In this document: in pieces, positions 34,979-44,771 of the stretch
Position numbering within the stretch: position 1 is the first letter of the stretch
Layout of the letters: each line of letters begins with the position of its first letter
Assembly: GCA_010093605.1 (NCBI GenBank)
Contig: MU004184.1
Coordinates: 64,179-128,178, forward strand
Source of the DNA: Lophium mytilinum
Taxonomy: Eukaryota; Ascomycota; Dothideomycetes; Mytilinidiales; Mytilinidiaceae
Reading direction: 5' to 3'
Length of the DNA: 64,000 bases
Made by a program: the position numbers and the translations under genes
The notes under the pieces: generated by a model
What the model saw: only the letters and a program-made list of their open reading frames with translations
Database searches by the model: none
Told to the model about the DNA's origin: nothing

Positions 34979-35378
34979 GTGAGAAGAGCGAGTTCAGCGG
35001 ATGATGAAGAGGGGGCTGTGGGGGACAGTGAGTGTCTTGGACGTATGGAGGGATGTATGAGGTTTAATAGGATATGAAAGCTGATGTTCACGTGATCTCC
35101 GCCAAGGTCGATTTTTCTTCCAATGCTTAGCAGACTCTAATTTTACGTGCATTTGAATCAGAGTTTGAGAGAGCCAAGTGGTGAGCGTGCAGAGATAATA
35201 ATTGTAAGGATACTACGTTCTCACGTGAGGGCGCGTTATGGTTCTCCCCCGCTCGTGCCCCGTGTCATGAACATCACCTCGCGCACTAATCACCACCGCA
35301 TCCAAAGTGCATCGTGCCTCCCACTTGCAACCCCACCCTCATTTCAATTAGAAGCGCCGTTTTGGCTGCCTCCACTCA
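34979..35378. other. Intergenic spacer
   Basis: 400 bp between the SnoaL-like gene and the first BTB gene. Nothing recognised. Confidence 0.5.
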
Positions 35379-36377
35379 ATGGCACCCAGAAGCTCTTCCA
35401 AACGGAAACGTGTCTCCACCGCCACAGCCCACTCCGACCAAGTAACCGTCACACTAATCATCGGCCCGGATGCAACTCCCTTCGACATCCACCGCGAGCT
35501 ACTATGCAAGCGGTCCGAGTTCTTCCGGGGCGCATTTAAAGGCGGCTTCAAGGAAGCGGGCGAGCGGAGTATGGTATTGGAAGACGTGTCTGTTTCGTTG
35601 ATGCGGCAATTCATGCGTTGGATATATAATGGCGCATTTCCGTTCACCGCTAGTATTGAAGAAGGAGGGAGCGACGATGACCATGTTGTTTTGGACCCGG
35701 ATGAGCTGCTGGATCTGTATATTTTTGGCGATCGGTATGATCTCCCTACTCTAAGGGGTGATAGCCTTGCTATGATACAGGAGGCTTTTCGTGAGACGGG
35801 TGAGGGTATTGGAAAGGAGTCTGAGGAGGTCGAAGAGGAATTTGAGGAGGACGAAGGGGAGTTTGATGAGGATGAGGAGGAATTTGACGAGGATGAAGAG
35901 GAATTTGACGAGGACGAAGAGGGCGCTGACGACGAAGAGGATGACGATAATAATGAGGGCGATGGTGTCGAAAACGAAGAGGATGACGAAGAAGAAGAAG
36001 AAGAAGACCTCTCTATCCCCCTAGAACTCGTCGTACGTGCATATGAGAATCTCCCGCACTCTTCGGCTATGTGCAAATGGCTAGCGTGGCACATGTCCAT
36101 GAATTGGCAGCCGGGCGACCTCCATCCAGACGAGTTTGAGACCCTGGCTCACCTGCCGCATACTTTTATCCTTGCTGTCGCAATCTACGGTCGACAGCGA
36201 ATGGAACGGGCAATAGCGGACGATGTGCACGTTAATGACTTGGCGCTGTTGGAAGAAGAGGAAGACGAGAAGTGCTGCCAGTTTCATGAGCATGCTTTGA
36301 CTGGCCAGTGTTTAGATGTTGTGGATCATTCAGTGCTAAAAAAGATCTTTCGGAAGCTTGATGTTGTCAGCCAATGA
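35379..36377 (+). CDS. BTB/POZ-domain protein 1, with acidic insert
   Basis: Single exon, 332 residues. A basic start (SSSKRKR) is followed by the BTB core: VTLIIGPDATPFDIHRELL, EFFRGAFKGGFKEAGERS, LMRQFMRWIYNG and the [19 protein letters not shown] helix pair. A BACK-like part follows (LVVRAYENLPHSSAMCKWL, LPHTFILAVAIYGRQRM) and a CCQFHEH/GQC Cys-His tail. Between the two lies an insert of about 65 residues made almost only of Asp/Glu, built from a 24-nt repeat (EEFDEDEE units). BTB proteins dimerise and often recruit CUL3 ubiquitin ligases; no partner domain is present here. It is the first of six paralogues in 21 kb. Confidence 0.85.
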   Translation: MAPRSSSKRKRVSTATAHSDQVTVTLIIGPDATPFDIHRELLCKRSEFFRGAFKGGFKEAGERSMVLEDVSVSLMRQFMRWIYNGAFPFTASIEEGGSDDDHVVLDPDELLDLYIFGDRYDLPTLRGDSLAMIQEAFRETGEGIGKESEEVEEEFEEDEGEFDEDEEEFDEDEEEFDEDEEGADDEEDDDNNEGDGVENEEDDEEEEEEDLSIPLELVVRAYENLPHSSAMCKWLAWHMSMNWQPGDLHPDEFETLAHLPHTFILAVAIYGRQRMERAIADDVHVNDLALLEEEEDEKCCQFHEHALTGQCLDVVDHSVLKKIFRKLDVVSQ

Positions 36378-37302
36378 TCATTGGAATCCTAACGGCTATC
36401 CGCCCAAGATTATTTTACGCTATGGTTCAGGATTGTCCCTCCCGTCGGGAACTTCTTCAATGATCTGCGTATGCTCTCCTTTCTTGAATCCGACTATAAG
36501 CACTGCATGGCACAGGGGAGAACATTGCGTGCGTAAAAGCAGAACTCTACCGGAATTCAACGCCTCGAATAGATAGATGGGACTAGGTGATGAAAGGACG
36601 GAGCAACCACTTGAAGGCTTTATAGGACGCCCTAAGTGTTGAAACTAGTAAGGGTTCTATCAATAGTATAGATGCTACCTACGTTCGTTGGTCCAGTACA
36701 TAGACGTAGCTATATAGTCTCTTCCACCTCGGAGTAACTCAAGGGGTGAATCAAACCTATATAACCTAATTTCAACTAAACCCTCCAGCAAAGATACACG
36801 GCTTCAATCTCAACCGAAAGGCCGGAAAGGCCACGCGATGTGGAGATTGTTTCCATGGCAGCAACATGTTTACAGAGAGTTGTAGCTCCTCGTGAATTGC
36901 TGCTTCTACATCACGTGAAACAACGAAATGCAGTCCAAAGATTTACTTTATGATAAGACAGGTAGCATGATTCTCTGACGATAGTGTTATCTTTACTCGA
37001 AATACAAACCACACTGTGATTTTTCAAAAAGGATCTTGGTATCGCAATCAAGTTTTGATTCCGACTGCGAGGATATGAAAGATAAGACATGTACAAGCAC
37101 ATTCTGGGCCAACTCTTTCGACGTGTCTGCACGTGCTAGCGCGTTTTGAACAGTCGCGCCTGATATCCCCCGCCTTGCCCGAACTCCTTCAAACTCAACT
37201 GCGGCGCCCTTTGAATTCTCAACGCAACTCACAAAACGAAGTTTGTAGACATATTTTCTCGATTGTAAATATCCCATACCACGGAAGCAGGTCAAACCCG
37301 CC
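36378..37302. other. Intergenic region
   Basis: About 925 bp between two BTB genes. No gene or repeat recognised. Confidence 0.45.
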
Positions 37303-38127
37303 ATGCCGCCCACAGGATCCCTCAAGCGCAAGCGCTCTTCCGCCTCCAATCTCCCCGTCAGCATGGAGCAAACCATCGTCACTGTCACCGTAGGCCCCAA
37401 CGGTACACCCTTCAATTTCCACCGCGGGCTCCTTTGTCGTTGCTCCGGATTCTTCAGGGGCGCCTTCAAAGGCAGCTTTAAAGAAGCCGGCGATCGCAGT
37501 GTTCACCTCGACGACGTATCCGTCCTCACCATGCAGCAATTCATGCAATGGATCTACAACAGCGCCTTTCTCACTGGTCCCGCTACCATCGCGTCATTTA
37601 ACGGCCCGTCGCATGAGCTTCTCACTCCTGACGAGATGCTCGACCTCTACGTCTTCGCGGACCGGTATGAGATTGTAACGCTGCGGAATGACATCGTCTA
37701 CGCCCTCCGCGTTGTAATGTACAACGTCCAGACTGGCAGCTATGGCAAAGACTTGCCTCTCGCGTTTGTCGAGCGTGCATATGAGAGACTGCCGCATACC
37801 TCGACGCTGTGTAAATGGCTGCGGTGGCATATGTCCGTGATGTGGGCTCCAGATCTGATGGACGAAGATGTGGAAAAATACGCATATCTACCGGCCAGTT
37901 TTTTGCTTGGAGTTGCGGTGCACTGCCGGATGCGGATTGAGTGGGCAGAGGATAAGGAGGTGTCTGCGCATGATGAGAGCCTGGTGGCGGTGGAGCAGTT
38001 CAGGTTGGGTTGCGAGTTCCATGAGCATGAGCAGGCGGGTGTTTGTCCAGGGAAAGGAGTGCCGGAATCCGATGTTTCGAAGCTGAATTTTACCTGGCTG
38101 ATGAAGTCGAAGTTGTCTTTACAGTGA
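37303..38127 (+). CDS. BTB/POZ-domain protein 2
   Basis: Single exon, 274 residues, the most compact paralogue. It shows GSLKRKRSSA at the start, the BTB core VTVTVGPNGTPFNFHRGLL, FFRGAFKGSFKEAGDRS, MQQFMQWIYNSAF, DEMLDLYVFADRYEI, then FVERAYERLPHTSTLCKWL, LPASFLLGVAVHCRMR and a CEFHEHEQAGVC tail. The tail pattern C-x-F-H-E-H-x(4)-C recurs in paralogues 1 and 6 and may bind metal. Its stop is 25 bp from the stop of the convergent neighbour. Function unknown beyond the family's protein-interaction role. Confidence 0.87.
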   Translation: MPPTGSLKRKRSSASNLPVSMEQTIVTVTVGPNGTPFNFHRGLLCRCSGFFRGAFKGSFKEAGDRSVHLDDVSVLTMQQFMQWIYNSAFLTGPATIASFNGPSHELLTPDEMLDLYVFADRYEIVTLRNDIVYALRVVMYNVQTGSYGKDLPLAFVERAYERLPHTSTLCKWLRWHMSVMWAPDLMDEDVEKYAYLPASFLLGVAVHCRMRIEWAEDKEVSAHDESLVAVEQFRLGCEFHEHEQAGVCPGKGVPESDVSKLNFTWLMKSKLSLQ

Positions 38128-38152
38128 AAGCATTTTCGCAGTTTGTTTATAG

Positions 38153-40027
38153 TCATACATAGTGCAGCAAATCTCTGTCCGCGAAAAACTCACCAAGAGC
38201 ATCCTGCGCCTCAGCCCGAGTTCTACGCCGCTCACTTTTCTTCATTACGTGGCGCTGCTTTTCGCTTCGGAAAGCCTTTAAGTTACGGTCCCAGGCAACT
38301 TGCGCTCGTGATATGCGTGCTGGAAACGGAATCCATTCCAATGGGCTGACAATCTCTTCTCCAATTTTCAGCTCGACTTCGGTCGCTTTCTTCAGTGTTT
38401 TATAGCGAAGTCTTCTCCACTCTTTGTTTCTCCCTTTGTGTACCTTCCAGAACGTGATTTCCTCGCGGCCGCAACTGTCTAAGCTTGAGACCGAGCTTGG
38501 GTGATCCGGATCTTGATTTATCGAGTCTGGTTGTACGGATTGTACGGGTAAGAGGTGCTTTGTACTATCTGTCTCTTCGTCTCCAGAAAAGCACGATCGT
38601 ATGCTTGCGTTGCTCGCGTAGCCCCAGACGCTTGACCTGGAGCTCTCTTGCGCTATCGAAACTCGAATACCTTCTTTGGACGCTAGATCCAGGCTTTCGG
38701 AGACTCTGGGCAGAGAAGCAATGTCCTTATGGCCCTTTGAAGCCTGTGAACCCGCTGGAGTGGGAAGTTCGCCGTGTCCCAGGAAACGAATTGGGTGTTG
38801 TTGCAATTCTTCCGCCTCTGAGCTTTCGATTGATACGGTATCACCACTGTATTCTAGACCTTGTCCGTCCAGGTTCAGGTCCGGCGGTGTATCAGGGACA
38901 TCTGGCTCCTCAGGATCAACCTCAGGCGATGCCCAGCGATGGTCAAGAAAAGAATACGCCATCAAGGTCTTGTTGTATACTGCATTAACTGCGTCACGTA
39001 CTCGATCCCACTCTGAGGTCTCCTCCTTTGAATCCATCAATAAGCCCGATACCATGTCGCACAAATGCAACATCTCGACTTCCATGTTCTTCTCCGGATT
39101 CGGGCAATTTTTCAATACAGTTGTACGGTCAGCCAGCACTTGAAGGGCATCATTTTCGCCAAGTCGAATGTCATTCACAGCCGATAGCCAGATATCTTTG
39201 GCAGCCTGATTTGCGATTGATTCCACATATTCATATTCTTCTTGAAATTCATTTTCGAGTTCATAGTCACAAAGAAGCTGGTATTCGACCATATGCCTAG
39301 GACGTTGTTCCCCAGTTATTGTGCAGCGCATACTATATGGCATCCTTGATGTCTTAATGCGTGTATAACGAGAAGAAAACCTCCTTTTCGTGTTCAGTCG
39401 AAGCTTTGTTGATGATGTCTGCGTTGAGTCTGGACATTGGACAACTGAATATCTGAGAACTGGACATCTAGTGGCTTTTTGGCAAGCGATGGAAAAGCCG
39501 CTAGGAATCGGTGCGTAGGTTTCGTGTTTGGGGATTTCTTGGTCTTGTAGAATGTGAAGGTCGTCGTAGGCGTCGTCCAGTAGAACGTGAAGGTTGTCGT
39601 AGGTGTCGTCCACTGTAGGAACACATACCGTGATACGTGCTTTTACTAAAGCGGACAGTTTACTTGCAGTCAGAATGTAGTCTTGGCGAAGCTCCGATAG
39701 AGATAACGAGGCAAAATTTTTATACAACATTTCTTTGATAGAACACAGGAATGTTTTTGGAAATCGATCTGAAATCATGTCGGATGATTCCTGATTGTGG
39801 TACCATGCTAGAGCATTTGCAGCGCCATGATCGTGGTGCCATAGTAAGGCATTTTCAGAGACAGGAGAACGTAGAGACTTCGTGCGTTTCCTTGATTCTT
39901 TCTTTCGCCGGTTTCTCGCTTGCTTTCTTGATTCTTTGTTTCTCTGGTTTCCTGCCCATTTTACGTCACGTTGCGTTTGAGTGAGTTGGGGATGATTACT
40001 GGTCCGTCGATCCTTGGTCGGTTCCAT
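38153..40027 (-). CDS. Large hypothetical protein with internal repeats
   Basis: Single exon, 624 residues, ATG at 40027. No family recognised. The N-terminus has three short internal duplications: a K/R-rich pair (NKESRKQARNRRK / KKESRKRTKS), a pair around ENALLWHHD / ANALAWYHN, and DDTYDNLHVL / DDAYDDLHIL, each from short tandem DNA duplications. A middle part with 'YQLLCDYELENEFQEEYEYVESIANQAAKDIWL' looks helical; the C-terminal third is Ser/Glu-rich and ends with a basic helix (KSERRRTRAEAQDALGEFF). It is divergent from the HET gene, with about 410 bp between the start codons. Lineage-specific character is likely. Confidence 0.6.
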   Translation of the reverse strand: MEPTKDRRTSNHPQLTQTQRDVKWAGNQRNKESRKQARNRRKKESRKRTKSLRSPVSENALLWHHDHGAANALAWYHNQESSDMISDRFPKTFLCSIKEMLYKNFASLSLSELRQDYILTASKLSALVKARITVCVPTVDDTYDNLHVLLDDAYDDLHILQDQEIPKHETYAPIPSGFSIACQKATRCPVLRYSVVQCPDSTQTSSTKLRLNTKRRFSSRYTRIKTSRMPYSMRCTITGEQRPRHMVEYQLLCDYELENEFQEEYEYVESIANQAAKDIWLSAVNDIRLGENDALQVLADRTTVLKNCPNPEKNMEVEMLHLCDMVSGLLMDSKEETSEWDRVRDAVNAVYNKTLMAYSFLDHRWASPEVDPEEPDVPDTPPDLNLDGQGLEYSGDTVSIESSEAEELQQHPIRFLGHGELPTPAGSQASKGHKDIASLPRVSESLDLASKEGIRVSIAQESSRSSVWGYASNASIRSCFSGDEETDSTKHLLPVQSVQPDSINQDPDHPSSVSSLDSCGREEITFWKVHKGRNKEWRRLRYKTLKKATEVELKIGEEIVSPLEWIPFPARISRAQVAWDRNLKAFRSEKQRHVMKKSERRRTRAEAQDALGEFFADRDLLHYV

Positions 40028-40437
40028 GATAAATCAGAGATCTGAGAAGACCAGATTAAGGGTGGCATATAACACAAGATGTTTAACAAGTCAAATGGAA
40101 TAATCTTGGAAGACGTGTGCGGGGCTTGCAGTCGAAAGAAGACATTACCTACCGCATTAGATTTTCAGCCTTGCACAGCCCAATTCTAAGGCTGTGTAGA
40201 CCGGTGAAGCTTGGTGGGCTGTGAGACGCCACAGAAACCTTCGGTTTGCAGCTGCCTTGCAACCAGGCCGTGCCTTGGTCGGAAAGCACATAACCATCAC
40301 GTCGCAGCCAGAGCGAGAAAGGTGGTAGTCATGAGAGTTGTTGCTTGGCCCTTTTCCGAGCGGCCCGGTGTTAGAATATCGTGTCTCCATCGCGCGACAA
40401 ATAGCTGGAGCGCTTCTTGAATCCGTCTCAGACGATC
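40028..40437. other. Shared promoter region of two divergent genes
   Basis: 410 bp between the starts of the hypothetical gene (minus) and the HET gene (plus). No element recognised with confidence. Confidence 0.45.
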
Positions 40438-42652
40438 ATGTCGCTTTTGCAGTACCCATTGTCAAAGGGCGGAGATGCTCGGCTGTTCCTAGAAACTGTA
40501 AGACTGGCATATGCGCGTTTTGTGTAACCCCGTTGCGTTGTAGCCGAGGGTATGCTAACTCGCAAGGACGCAGAAGCGAAGCCAAGATGCCGCCGAACCC
40601 ATCCTGCGAAGCAAACAGCGATTGTGTGTAGCATGTCTGCAGTGGAGTTTGGGTGGTTTTCACCTCCGCGGCTCTCTTAGGCGCTGTGTAGTGGTGGATC
40701 AGTTGAGCATCACGAACATCACCGACCGACAATCCCAATGTTCGCTATGCACCTTATTTGCATCTGCACTTTCAAACAACGCCCAAACAAGCTTCTGGCC
40801 ATACCAAAAAGCGATGCTCGTCCGGGTGCCTAGTTCAATAATTTTCCCCTTAGGCATCAATGGGACGACGGCTATATCTGAATCTCTTGTCTGTGTCTGG
40901 ACGATTAGAAGAGAGGGTACCGGGGTCCAACTGCCCGCTGCATGGGAGAAAGGATGCATCGCAGAAGCTTCTCACGCTCCGACAACCAGCATCCCCAAGA
41001 CTGTTTCAATTCGCAAACTGAAGAGCCGAGGACTAGACTATGACATCTTCAAATCATGGATCCAGTATTGCAAAGACCACCACCGGTTCAATTGCCAAGA
41101 AAGTATCGGAGAGACATTGCCACGGATGAGGTTAATTGACTGTCTGGCATGTCCTCCGAGCCTAGTTCATGGTCGAGAAGCACAAAGCTACTTCGCGTTG
41201 AGTTACGTGTGGGGAAACTGCGTTGACACAAGCATCCGCTGCCCCTTCCCACGTCTCCCGGAAATACTTCCACGGGTGGTCGAGGATGCCATCGTAGTGA
41301 CTAGGAACATGGGCGGACGTTACTTATGGGTAGACCGCTACTGTATCCCTGACAGCAAAAAGATCAAACACGAACAAATAAGCAAGATGGACATTATATA
41401 TGCGGGCGCTGAGTTAACGATCTTCGCTGTGGCTGGCAAGGACGCTTCGTATGGGTTGCCTGGTGTTGGAAAGACTACACGGCGACCACAGCCATCAATA
41501 AGCATAGGTGGGAAGACATATGTCTCCACCCTAGGGGAGCCCACGGGTCAGATCCGGCACTCACAGTTTTGGGACCGTGCTTGGTGTTTCCAGGAACTCA
41601 TGCTCTCACGGAGACGCCTCATATTCACCGATGAGCAGGTATACTTCCAATGTAACAGCATGCACTGCCTTGAGATCCTATGGCAGCCGCTGGACCAGGT
41701 TCATCTGAAGGATCGCAGCATGATGCTGCCGGAGTTATTAACATTGGCTCTTTTTCCAGAGGGGGTGGTGGGTAAGAAAGCGGTCGACATCTATGAAGTG
41801 ATCGCGACATACTCGGCGAAGAACCTGTCATTTGAGGAAGATGGGCTCAAGGCCATTCTTGGCATATTTCGTATGTTCACGAAAAACTGCTCCGACACAT
41901 CCTTTCATCACTACACCGGAATACCAATGCTTGGTTCGACTTCCAAAAGCGATTTTCTACGCGGACTACTCTGGTATCCATCTGGACCTTTGAGAAGAAG
42001 GGTGAAAGGAAATTTTCCAAGCTGGTCTTGGATTGGCTTTGTTGGCCCAATTGCCTATCGTCGGTCTACGAATAATGATGATCAGGTTGACGAGAGAATT
42101 GAACTCCGTATAGGTCTGCGCGACAAGAAAGACAACAAAACGATGGATTGGCAGACATTTGTCGATTCCGGAAGGCTTGAAAGACTGCATCCTTTGCCGG
42201 GTCACATACATCTATACGCCAAAACGGCGATAGTTAAAGTCGTCTTCGCAGAGTATCGCGGGAAGCCGCAATATTGGGTTCGAATAGAAAGGTTCTCTGG
42301 GGACAGTTTTTGCTGCTCGAGTCTTACTTTGAACTGGGAAATGTTGCCATCTGGACGGCTTCCGCCTGATGTTCACAAGAAAATATTGAGCAGACCACTT
42401 AAATGTGTCCTGTTAAGGACAAACGACTCGTGGACAATATCTCCACTCAGGAAGAAGTCGCATTATTGCAGTAAAGCAATACTATTGTGGGTGAGAAATG
42501 GAGTTCGTGAGCGGATAGGGATTTTCCATGCCCAGCCTACGGACGCAGTGATTGGGACAGACGGAAAGATAACTCAAGATACCACGTACGCAGTTAAAAG
42601 AGGATGGGAGTTTTGTTCAAAGGCTGAATATGAGTGGATTCGATTAGATTAG
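40438..42652 (+). CDS. HET-domain protein
   Basis: Exons 40438-40497 and 40574-42652 give 712 residues. The main exon has no early ATG, so I placed a 20-codon first exon (MSLLQYPLSKGG...) joined through a 76-nt intron with GTAAGA, a GCTAAC branch and GCAG; phases agree. The N-terminus has a Cys-pair pattern (CVAC, CSLC). The HET core starts at YFALSYVWG (about 226) and continues with LPEILPRVVEDAIVVTR, YLWVDRYCI and MDIIYAGAELTIFAVAG, then a WDRAWCFQELMLS segment. HET domains trigger cell death on non-self recognition in some fungi, but most copies have no known role. No partner domain (NACHT, WD40) is present. Confidence 0.85.
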
Positions 42653-43282
42653 TAGACTCGTCATACCCAGCAGATTCACCGTCTCCTTTAGATTCGCCGT
42701 ATTCGCCATCTTCGTCGAAATCCTCTTCGGCAGACTCGCCTTCGGCAAAGTCGCCTTCGGCAGACCTGTCATCTTGCAGCTGACTCAACATCTTCCTCGG
42801 ATTTACCATCTTCTTCGGATTTTCCATCTTCGTCCTCTTCCGACTCGAAAATTTCACGCAAGAGCCCAAAGTCAATCTGCTGCGTCATCGTCTCCGGCAG
42901 GTTCACATATTGCCGTTCCCCAGCGGCTTGGTTATACACAGTCGCTGTTTCGGGACTCGCATGTAGCGACGCGGACCATTGGCGGCGAACCACAGAGTTC
43001 CGTAAGTTTGCCTCGAGGATTTGGCTTCTGAACTTGCGGACGGGTGCCAGACGAGGACGAGCGGAAGAGCGTCGTGTTGAGGCATATGATAGGCGGCTGT
43101 TGGACATTAAGGAGACCTTTTCGAGCTGCCATTCCCATGAGCAAGATATCAGCCTTGTTAAAGAGATGGAACAGCGAGTGCATTTGGCGGCGCTTAGTTC
43201 GGCGAAGATTCGTGACTCGCATCAAAGTAGCCTCGGCCCTGGACATCCATCTCTGTACCACCAAGCACTTCTTCCTAGGGTA
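42653..43282. other. Spacer between two convergent genes, with a low-complexity frame
   Basis: A minus-strand ATG frame at 43107-42769 (112 codons) ends in an acidic repeat (GKSEEDGKSEEDVES) and shifts frame into another acidic repeat (SAEGDFAEGESAEEDF) with no clear intron between. A plus-strand frame of similar length overlaps it. The 12-15-bp repeats around 42690-42830 explain the long frames. No gene can be defended; a decayed one is possible. Confidence 0.35.
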
Positions 43283-44373
43283 TCATTGTCCTCCTGAATG
43301 CATCGTATAATAAACCTGCAAGCCCCCCTCGACGCACTGCACCAGCCCAAAAAAGAGCGTCAGCACCAGCACTAGTATCGCCACCCAGAAGGTATACCAC
43401 TGCACCCCATTCCGTCGATCGCACCACCACTGTGCCAGTGTTCGCGGCCGCGCCTCGTCGAAGACTTGCTTGAGAATCACGAGGCGGTCGTGCCAGAAAG
43501 TGAATTTCGAGACCTGCCGGTCGTCGGTCTTGAGATGGCCGCAGCGGGCTAGGTTGGGATCAAGGTTGTGCAATGCAGAGACTTTAGACGACCATTTGCG
43601 TGTTTGTGCATCGTTTTGGGGAAAGAAGAGGGCGAGGGTGTGGAGGGTTTCGTAGATTAGGTTCGGTGGGAAGAGGGGGCTGTAAGAGCTGGTTAGCTTT
43701 GAAGCATGCAAGGTAGATGGTGCAGGACTCACTTGTGGAGTTGCAGCTCCAGGAATGATGCGTGGTGAAATATGGTCACTTTCGTATCATCGTCGGTCAT
43801 CCGGAGGTGGTCTGCGAGGTTGTTGGTCCAGACGATCTCGATACCTGCGATTCGGCGTAGATTGCGACCGTTGAAAATCTTCTCTAGCTTGACGCCTTCA
43901 TGCGTGTGGGCGGGAGGACTGCTGAAATGTGAATAGACGAAATCTTTGAGAGTTCCCTTGTCCCAGTTGAACTGTGAGCGTCCCGAGAAGCCATATTGAA
44001 GAATGCCGAAGTCGAGCATTAGGAGCAGTCGAGCCGCGAGGTCAATGGAGCTATCGAGAAGCCCGTCCTCGTTAAAAACGGTAGGCTTTGGGAGACTTTG
44101 CCTCAAGGAGTCTCGTAGTGTCTCCCGTGGGAGGGCGCCTTTGAGTTGCTGGGCAATCTCAAGGACGTGGTGATGGGTGCGGGCGGAAATGTGCCTGCCT
44201 CCATCGTGCAAGGCGTGGCTGCATTCTTCGGCATAGTACTTCCAGTATGCTCGAAGGTCGATGCCGTATGTATTTAGGTACTGCTGGACGGTATGGCTGC
44301 CCCAAAGATGGCGGGTGATGAGGGCTTTGGTCTCTGGGGAGAGGTTGAGGAGGGCGCTGTCGAGGGTTGACAT
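43283..44373 (-). CDS. Fungal hypothetical protein with C-terminal membrane segment
   Basis: Exons 44373-43733 and 43679-43283 give 345 residues. The 53-nt intron has a GTGAGT donor, an AGCTAACC branch and ACAG, and it joins frames exactly. I recognise a common fungal family without a name: a long soluble N-terminal region ending in 'GIEIVWTNNLADHLRM', then 'LIYETLHTLALFFP', FWHDRLVILKQVFDEARP, WWCDRRNGVQWYTFWV and one strongly hydrophobic segment (WVAILVLVLTLFFGLVQ) near the C-terminus. It is probably tail-anchored with the soluble part in the cytosol. Members often occur near HET-type and other accessory genes. Divergent from the PNGase-fusion gene, 398 bp between starts. Confidence 0.83.
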
Positions 44374-44771
44374 GGTGGTGCGGCTTCCGAAAGCTCTCTA
44401 CTTACCTAACACGGAGCTCCAACACCATACCCCACAAATTGTATAGACTTCGACCATGAGACTTCTTGAGGCATCGTTCTGTCCGCTTCCATATTTCTGC
44501 CCTACAACTCCACCATCCGAGTGCCAAGGTTGCTCCGCCTCGAGAAAGAAGGCAACTGCATTCGCGTCCTCCACCAAGTTTCTGCGGGGACGCGTCACGA
44601 TGGCTGAGCAGCGTCGCCCGCATAACCCAATGGGCGGCAATCTGGAAGGTGGCTGCTCCAAGGACGCAATCATTAAACTAGGTAGCTGTGTCATACTTCC
44701 CTTAATGTCTGCACTTGCCCATTATCTTCTTTTTCCTCCTCCTCTGTTCCTGGCAGCTGCCATGCCTAGAC
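44374..44771. other. Shared promoter region of two divergent genes
   Basis: 398 bp between the starts of the membrane-segment protein and the PNGase fusion. A frame on the plus strand runs through part of it, but no exon is supported. Confidence 0.45.
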
